Below, piece by piece: positions 33,466-36,180 of a DNA stretch of 36,180 nt (positions are counted from its first letter, which is position 1; each line of letters starts with the position of its first letter). The stretch is from a virus. The stretch spans positions 1 through 36,180 of the IMG/VR virus record IMGVR_UViG_3300030328_003112; one strand, 5' to 3'. The position numbers were made by a program, and so were the translations under genes. The notes under the pieces are model-generated. The model saw nothing but the letters and a program-made list of their open reading frames with translations, had not been told where the DNA came from and searched no databases.

Positions 33466-35263
33466 TTTCTATAATTTTACTAAGATCTACTTGAGTTAAG
33501 TGTTGTAATCTATTTATATAGGTTCCTTCATCTATGTCTTCAAAAGGTGCTTGAGTATAAGTTCCCCCATCAAATGGTAATACAGATAACCCATTGTAGT
33601 GTTCTCTATTTTTCCACATCCATTCACCAGCATCGTCCCATTCTTCAGCTTTCAAACTCACTGTAGCTGAAACATTATGCGTGTTAGATCCTTTCCTATG
33701 ACCAGGTGTAACCCATTCGGTAGCTACTTTCTTTATACGTTCTAATAATTGAAAAGGAGATTCAGTTCTAAGTATTGAACCTTCAGGAGCTTTCTGTGGT
33801 ATACTGATTACAGCAGTATCATGAGGTCTAAAATACTCATCTTCTACTAACATAGGGTGGTTTTCAATTAAGTATTTATACATACTTTCATTTTTACCAA
33901 CCCTGATCCTACGGATGTAATAATCATTATGCCATGCATGAATACCAGATGAAGTTCCTAATGCCAGAGATGTCGTCCCTGCAGGCTTTACGGTTGTGCA
34001 TCGTGCAGCTTTATTAATCCCAATCAGTTTCGCGACTCTTGTATTTTCTCTTTTTACTATTTGAGCGGCTTTCCCCATGTCGTATCCTAACACCGTGCCA
34101 CTCCCAATCCCCGTCATGCTCACTCCAATCAGTGCGTCTTTTTCGGTTGTCTCTTGCCATATCTCTCTTAAATAGTGAAAGTCTGTATAGCCAGCTTGTA
34201 ATGTTCCAATGAACGCAGCAGCTTTCACTCTGTTGTTTAAATCTTCTTGTGATTCAATATCACTAGCGTTTACTTCACATAAGTTACAAAACTGATATGG
34301 TCGTAAAGCTATTTCACAACAAGGGTTTGTACCCCAGTCTTTATCGTTGTTAAAGTATATACCTGGTTCACCAGCTCCAGAAAGTTCTACACGTTTCCAA
34401 AGTTTCATAAAATAATCTTTAGTAATCTTATGTCTCATTAATACAGCAGAGTTATTAGCTCTACCTCTTTGTGGATTTGTTTCCCACCAGTTTCCAGATT
34501 TACATGATATCATTTCATTATCATCGGCAGAGAATAAAGATATCAATGCTGCTCTCCTAATACCACCTGCTAATACAGCATCTGCTATGTGACATACAAT
34601 ATCGTGAACTTCTACAGTAGTTAATTGATCTCCATCTTCTTTTGATTGTAATATACCTTTTAATTTTACTAAGCATTCCTTTAAAGGTTGTGGGCCAGGA
34701 GCTTTACCTCCTGACGTCACTAGCTGAGCACCTTTAGGTCTTATATCTGAATAATCAAAACTAATTCTTGACGATCTTCGATCACCCATATAAGACTTCA
34801 TTAATACTTTAATTGCATCAGCCCAACCTTCAATTGAATCACCAATTAAAAATCTTCTCCTACGTTTTTCATACGGTTTGTTTATTGGAGGTAATTTATT
34901 AACATGGTGGTTTTGAACAGAATAACCTACACCAGTTCCTCCAAGAAGTAAAAACATTACTTCATGAAAGGAATCTACATGGTCAATAGGGAGATAAGCG
35001 CAGTTATATACTCGGTTAGGAGATATCTCAATTGGCTTACCGCCGAATTGAAGACTACGCATACTTGGTAAAACCTTCTTTTCATATACTAATTTATAAA
35101 CATCATTTATTTGATCTTTTAGTTCAGGATATGTTTTAATATGCATTGCTTTATTTCTATCTACTAATTCTTCCCAGGTTTCCCTACGTTTTTCATCAGG
35201 TAGATATTTAGCATATTTCATATACACTGTAATATTAGATAAGATTTCACTCGCTAGTTCCAT
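33401..35263 (-). CDS. nrdJ: Class II (adenosylcobalamin-dependent) ribonucleotide reductase, monomeric type
   Basis: Reduces ribonucleotides (probably triphosphates) to deoxynucleotides for phage DNA synthesis in the cytoplasm. Key residues visible: redox pair Cys88 (RVYNCAYLP) and Cys326 (FCNLCEVN); radical-site motif NPCCEI with Asn313, Cys315 and Glu317; a PAGTTSLALG loop near 428-437; and a C-terminal Cys612/Cys617 pair (CAGGAC) for re-reduction. The NCAYLPIDHVDSFHEVMFLL block with LLGGTGVGYSVQ is typical of the RTPR-like monomeric branch. At 620 residues it is shorter than the 739-residue Lactobacillus enzyme, and no intein is seen. No NrdB-type small subunit is nearby, consistent with class II. 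It overlaps the upstream small gene by 17 nt and the downstream lipoprotein gene by 65 nt. Activity would need host cobalamin. Confidence 0.92.
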   Translation of the reverse strand: MELASEILSNITVYMKYAKYLPDEKRRETWEELVDRNKAMHIKTYPELKDQINDVYKLVYEKKVLPSMRSLQFGGKPIEISPNRVYNCAYLPIDHVDSFHEVMFLLLGGTGVGYSVQNHHVNKLPPINKPYEKRRRRFLIGDSIEGWADAIKVLMKSYMGDRRSSRISFDYSDIRPKGAQLVTSGGKAPGPQPLKECLVKLKGILQSKEDGDQLTTVEVHDIVCHIADAVLAGGIRRAALISLFSADDNEMISCKSGNWWETNPQRGRANNSAVLMRHKITKDYFMKLWKRVELSGAGEPGIYFNNDKDWGTNPCCEIALRPYQFCNLCEVNASDIESQEDLNNRVKAAAFIGTLQAGYTDFHYLREIWQETTEKDALIGVSMTGIGSGTVLGYDMGKAAQIVKRENTRVAKLIGINKAARCTTVKPAGTTSLALGTSSGIHAWHNDYYIRRIRVGKNESMYKYLIENHPMLVEDEYFRPHDTAVISIPQKAPEGSILRTESPFQLLERIKKVATEWVTPGHRKGSNTHNVSATVSLKAEEWDDAGEWMWKNREHYNGLSVLPFDGGTYTQAPFEDIDEGTYINRLQHLTQVDLSKIIENEDNTDLSGELACAGGACEIK

Positions 35264-35450
35264 TCTCTTTTGCTTTCTTTTTCTCTTCTACATTTTCCTC
35301 CATCTTCTTTTTTAATTGATCGATGGCGTCTTGATAACCTGGCATTAACTTTACGGTTTCAAGTGTTCCAACACCTAATTCTCTTAAGTGTCCTATTTCA
35401 TTTATTATTTGCTGAAGAACTCTAGTTGCAGCTTCAACTTTGTTCTTCAT
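35247..35450 (-). CDS. Small helical phage protein, unknown function
   Basis: A 67-residue product from ATG 35450, almost entirely helical and ending in a Lys/Glu-rich tail. A GTG at 35474 would add eight residues (75 in total) but would lengthen the overlap with the upstream gene to 41 nt. The ATG gives a 17-nt overlap, equal to the overlap with the reductase gene downstream, and is preferred. The segment GHLRELGVGTLETVKLMPGY recurs, as I recall, in small phage genes near replication functions. Function unknown. Confidence 0.68.
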   Translation of the reverse strand: MKNKVEAATRVLQQIINEIGHLRELGVGTLETVKLMPGYQDAIDQLKKKMEENVEEKKKAKENGTSE

Positions 35451-35616
35451 TTCTATCAATGTCTGTTCTTTCACGATAAATATTTATACACAAATCAATT
35501 AAGGGTAAGTAAAACACATGGGATGTTCTGTAATCACCTTCTTCAGTATAACCATGATAGGTTCTCATACCAAGAAGAATACCAGGATAAAATCCTACAC
35601 TTAAATCCCATTCCAT
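35434..35616 (-). CDS. Small conserved-looking phage protein (WDLSVGFYPGILLG)
   Basis: A 60-residue protein beginning MEWDLSVGFYPGILLGMRTY, with a second hydrophobic stretch (VFYLPLIDLCINIY). It is too polar overall for a clear TM protein, but could be membrane-peripheral. I recall similar very short proteins in marine phage early regions; their function is unknown. The start is a TAATG overlap with the stop of the small frame upstream. The stop lies inside the next gene, a tight arrangement that supports real coding over the longer opposite-strand frame at 35388-35645. Confidence 0.68.
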   Translation of the reverse strand: MEWDLSVGFYPGILLGMRTYHGYTEEGDYRTSHVFYLPLIDLCINIYRERTDIDRNEEQS

Positions 35617-35774
35617 TATTTATATTGTTTTTCAAATTCTATTAATTCTCTATATTTCAAATATCCTTTCTGTTCGATACTCCATTTAATAAACTTATCA
35701 ACTTGCCTATTTTTATATTGTATCCTAGCTATTGCTTTTTGTTGGAGAGGATGAGGTTTATAGTTGCGTCGCAC
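35616..35774 (-). CDS. Possible 52-residue basic protein with GTG start
   Basis: Between the endonuclease stop (35729) and the start at 35616 lies an open frame ending in TAA at 35618-35616, sharing one base with the next ATG (TAATG). The frame is Lys/Gln/Arg-rich and reads plausibly as protein (IKWSIEQKGYLKYRELIEFE near its end). There is no ATG; the best start is GTG at 35774, inside the end of the endonuclease gene (46-nt overlap). The same frame is open somewhat further upstream without a standard start. The family is unknown. The stop-start overlap is the main support. Confidence 0.5.
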   Translation of the reverse strand: MRRNYKPHPLQQKAIARIQYKNRQVDKFIKWSIEQKGYLKYRELIEFEKQYK

Positions 35775-36178
35775 TCTGTTTGATTTTGTGGTTTGTAAAT
35801 TGTAAAACCAGGCAAATACATTTGGACATATCTTTTAAATAGTTTCCATCTAATTGGAAAAGATTCATTGGGTCTTCCTTTACATTCTATTATAAAGTCT
35901 TTACCTACGAAATCTGGAGTATATTTTATTCCTAAAACGTTTTTATCTCCTCTATTTTTATATTCTCCTTTGCTATTTGCACATCTCTCATATACATCGC
36001 TTTGGAATTTAAAAGCATGTATTAGTTCATACGTTTCTCCTTCGTATGTTGCTTGTATTTTAGCAGTTTTTAATGCTTTATACATATAAGCTTCTAACCC
36101 TGAAGAGAAAGAAAGACCATCAACGACGGTCTTCTTTGCTCTTACTGGTCCTTTTTTCTTTTTTTTACCCCGCCACAT
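35729..36178 (-). CDS. T7 endonuclease I-like Holliday junction resolvase (PD-(D/E)XK)
   Basis: A 149-residue protein, the same length as T7 gp3. Catalytic residues line up with the T7 family: Glu29 in SGLE, Asp89 in YTPDF, and Glu98/Lys100 in IIECKG. The N-terminus is strongly basic (GKKKKKG). Such enzymes cut branched DNA, resolving recombination or replication intermediates before packaging; in T7 the enzyme also degrades host DNA. A helix with RWKLFKRYVQ follows the active site. The start ATG lies 2 nt from the window edge, so an upstream in-frame start cannot be excluded. It is the first visible gene of the leftward block. Confidence 0.85.
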   Translation of the reverse strand: MWRGKKKKKGPVRAKKTVVDGLSFSSGLEAYMYKALKTAKIQATYEGETYELIHAFKFQSDVYERCANSKGEYKNRGDKNVLGIKYTPDFVGKDFIIECKGRPNESFPIRWKLFKRYVQMYLPGFTIYKPQNQTECDATINLILSNKKQ

Positions 36179-36180
36179 CT

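Noticed and set aside
35451-35474. GTG start at 35474 for the 67-residue small gene.
   Set aside because: It needs a 41-nt overlap; the internal ATG 35450 gives a compact 17-nt overlap and a natural N-terminus. It remains possible.
35388-35645. Rightward 85-codon frame opposite the small leftward genes.
   Set aside because: It is antisense to three tightly overlapping leftward frames, and its composition is Phe/Tyr/His-heavy as expected of a shadow.
35726-35731. TAG at the end of the endonuclease as a recoded codon.
   Set aside because: Continuing the frame gives a short, unconvincing extension, and other genes do not need recoding.

Overview
The window looks like part of a double-stranded DNA tailed phage of a Bacteroidetes (probably marine flavobacterial) host. 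The DNA is AT-rich and almost fully coding, with one long rightward block of virion genes and a short leftward block of metabolism genes. Three things point to the host. The protein at 30879-32297 has the signal peptide, beta-sandwich domains and C-terminal layout of Bacteroidetes type IX secretion (T9SS) cargo. The lipoprotein at 32890-33465 has a Bacteroidetes-style SCKK start. Start codons are preceded by A/T-rich leaders, not Shine-Dalgarno sequences. Gene order, gene sizes and the capsid sequence resemble short-tailed (podovirus-like) crAss-like and related marine Bacteroidetes phages. That affiliation comes from recall of families, not from a search.

Rightward block (1-32825): the 3' part of the large terminase; portal with a long coiled-coil tail; probable scaffold; major capsid protein; a small unknown protein; a 250-aa conserved unknown flanked by two intrinsic terminators; two probable connector/ring proteins; two large tail (muzzle-type) proteins; a GNAT-like protein; and three consecutive probable internal (ejection) proteins in the order of T7 gp14-gp15-gp16. 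The last is a 3606-residue multidomain protein filling 10.8 kb. It carries an HExxH motif, a sigma-region-2-like segment, a HAD-like phosphatase domain and four short DIDL motifs, two at each end. The block closes with two small single-TM proteins (holin-like), the T9SS-like secreted protein joined to them by 4-nt ATGA overlaps, and a cysteine-paired helical-hairpin protein.

The two blocks converge on a bidirectional terminator at 32877-32910. The leftward block, read from the right edge, holds a T7 endonuclease I-like resolvase, three small proteins, a monomeric class II (B12-dependent) ribonucleotide reductase and a lipoprotein. Every junction in it overlaps (46, 1, 17, 17 and 65 nt), so it is probably one translationally coupled operon. 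The lipoprotein signal peptide is encoded almost entirely within the 3' end of the reductase gene.

I saw no tRNA, CRISPR array, integrase, insertion sequence or non-coding gap over 300 bases. No convincing promoter is visible; both blocks are probably transcribed from promoters outside the window. The most unusual points are the phage-borne T9SS-like protein coupled to the holin-like genes, the terminal DIDL motifs and enzyme-like domains of the giant virion protein, the cysteine-clamped hairpin protein, and the overprinted lipoprotein signal peptide.
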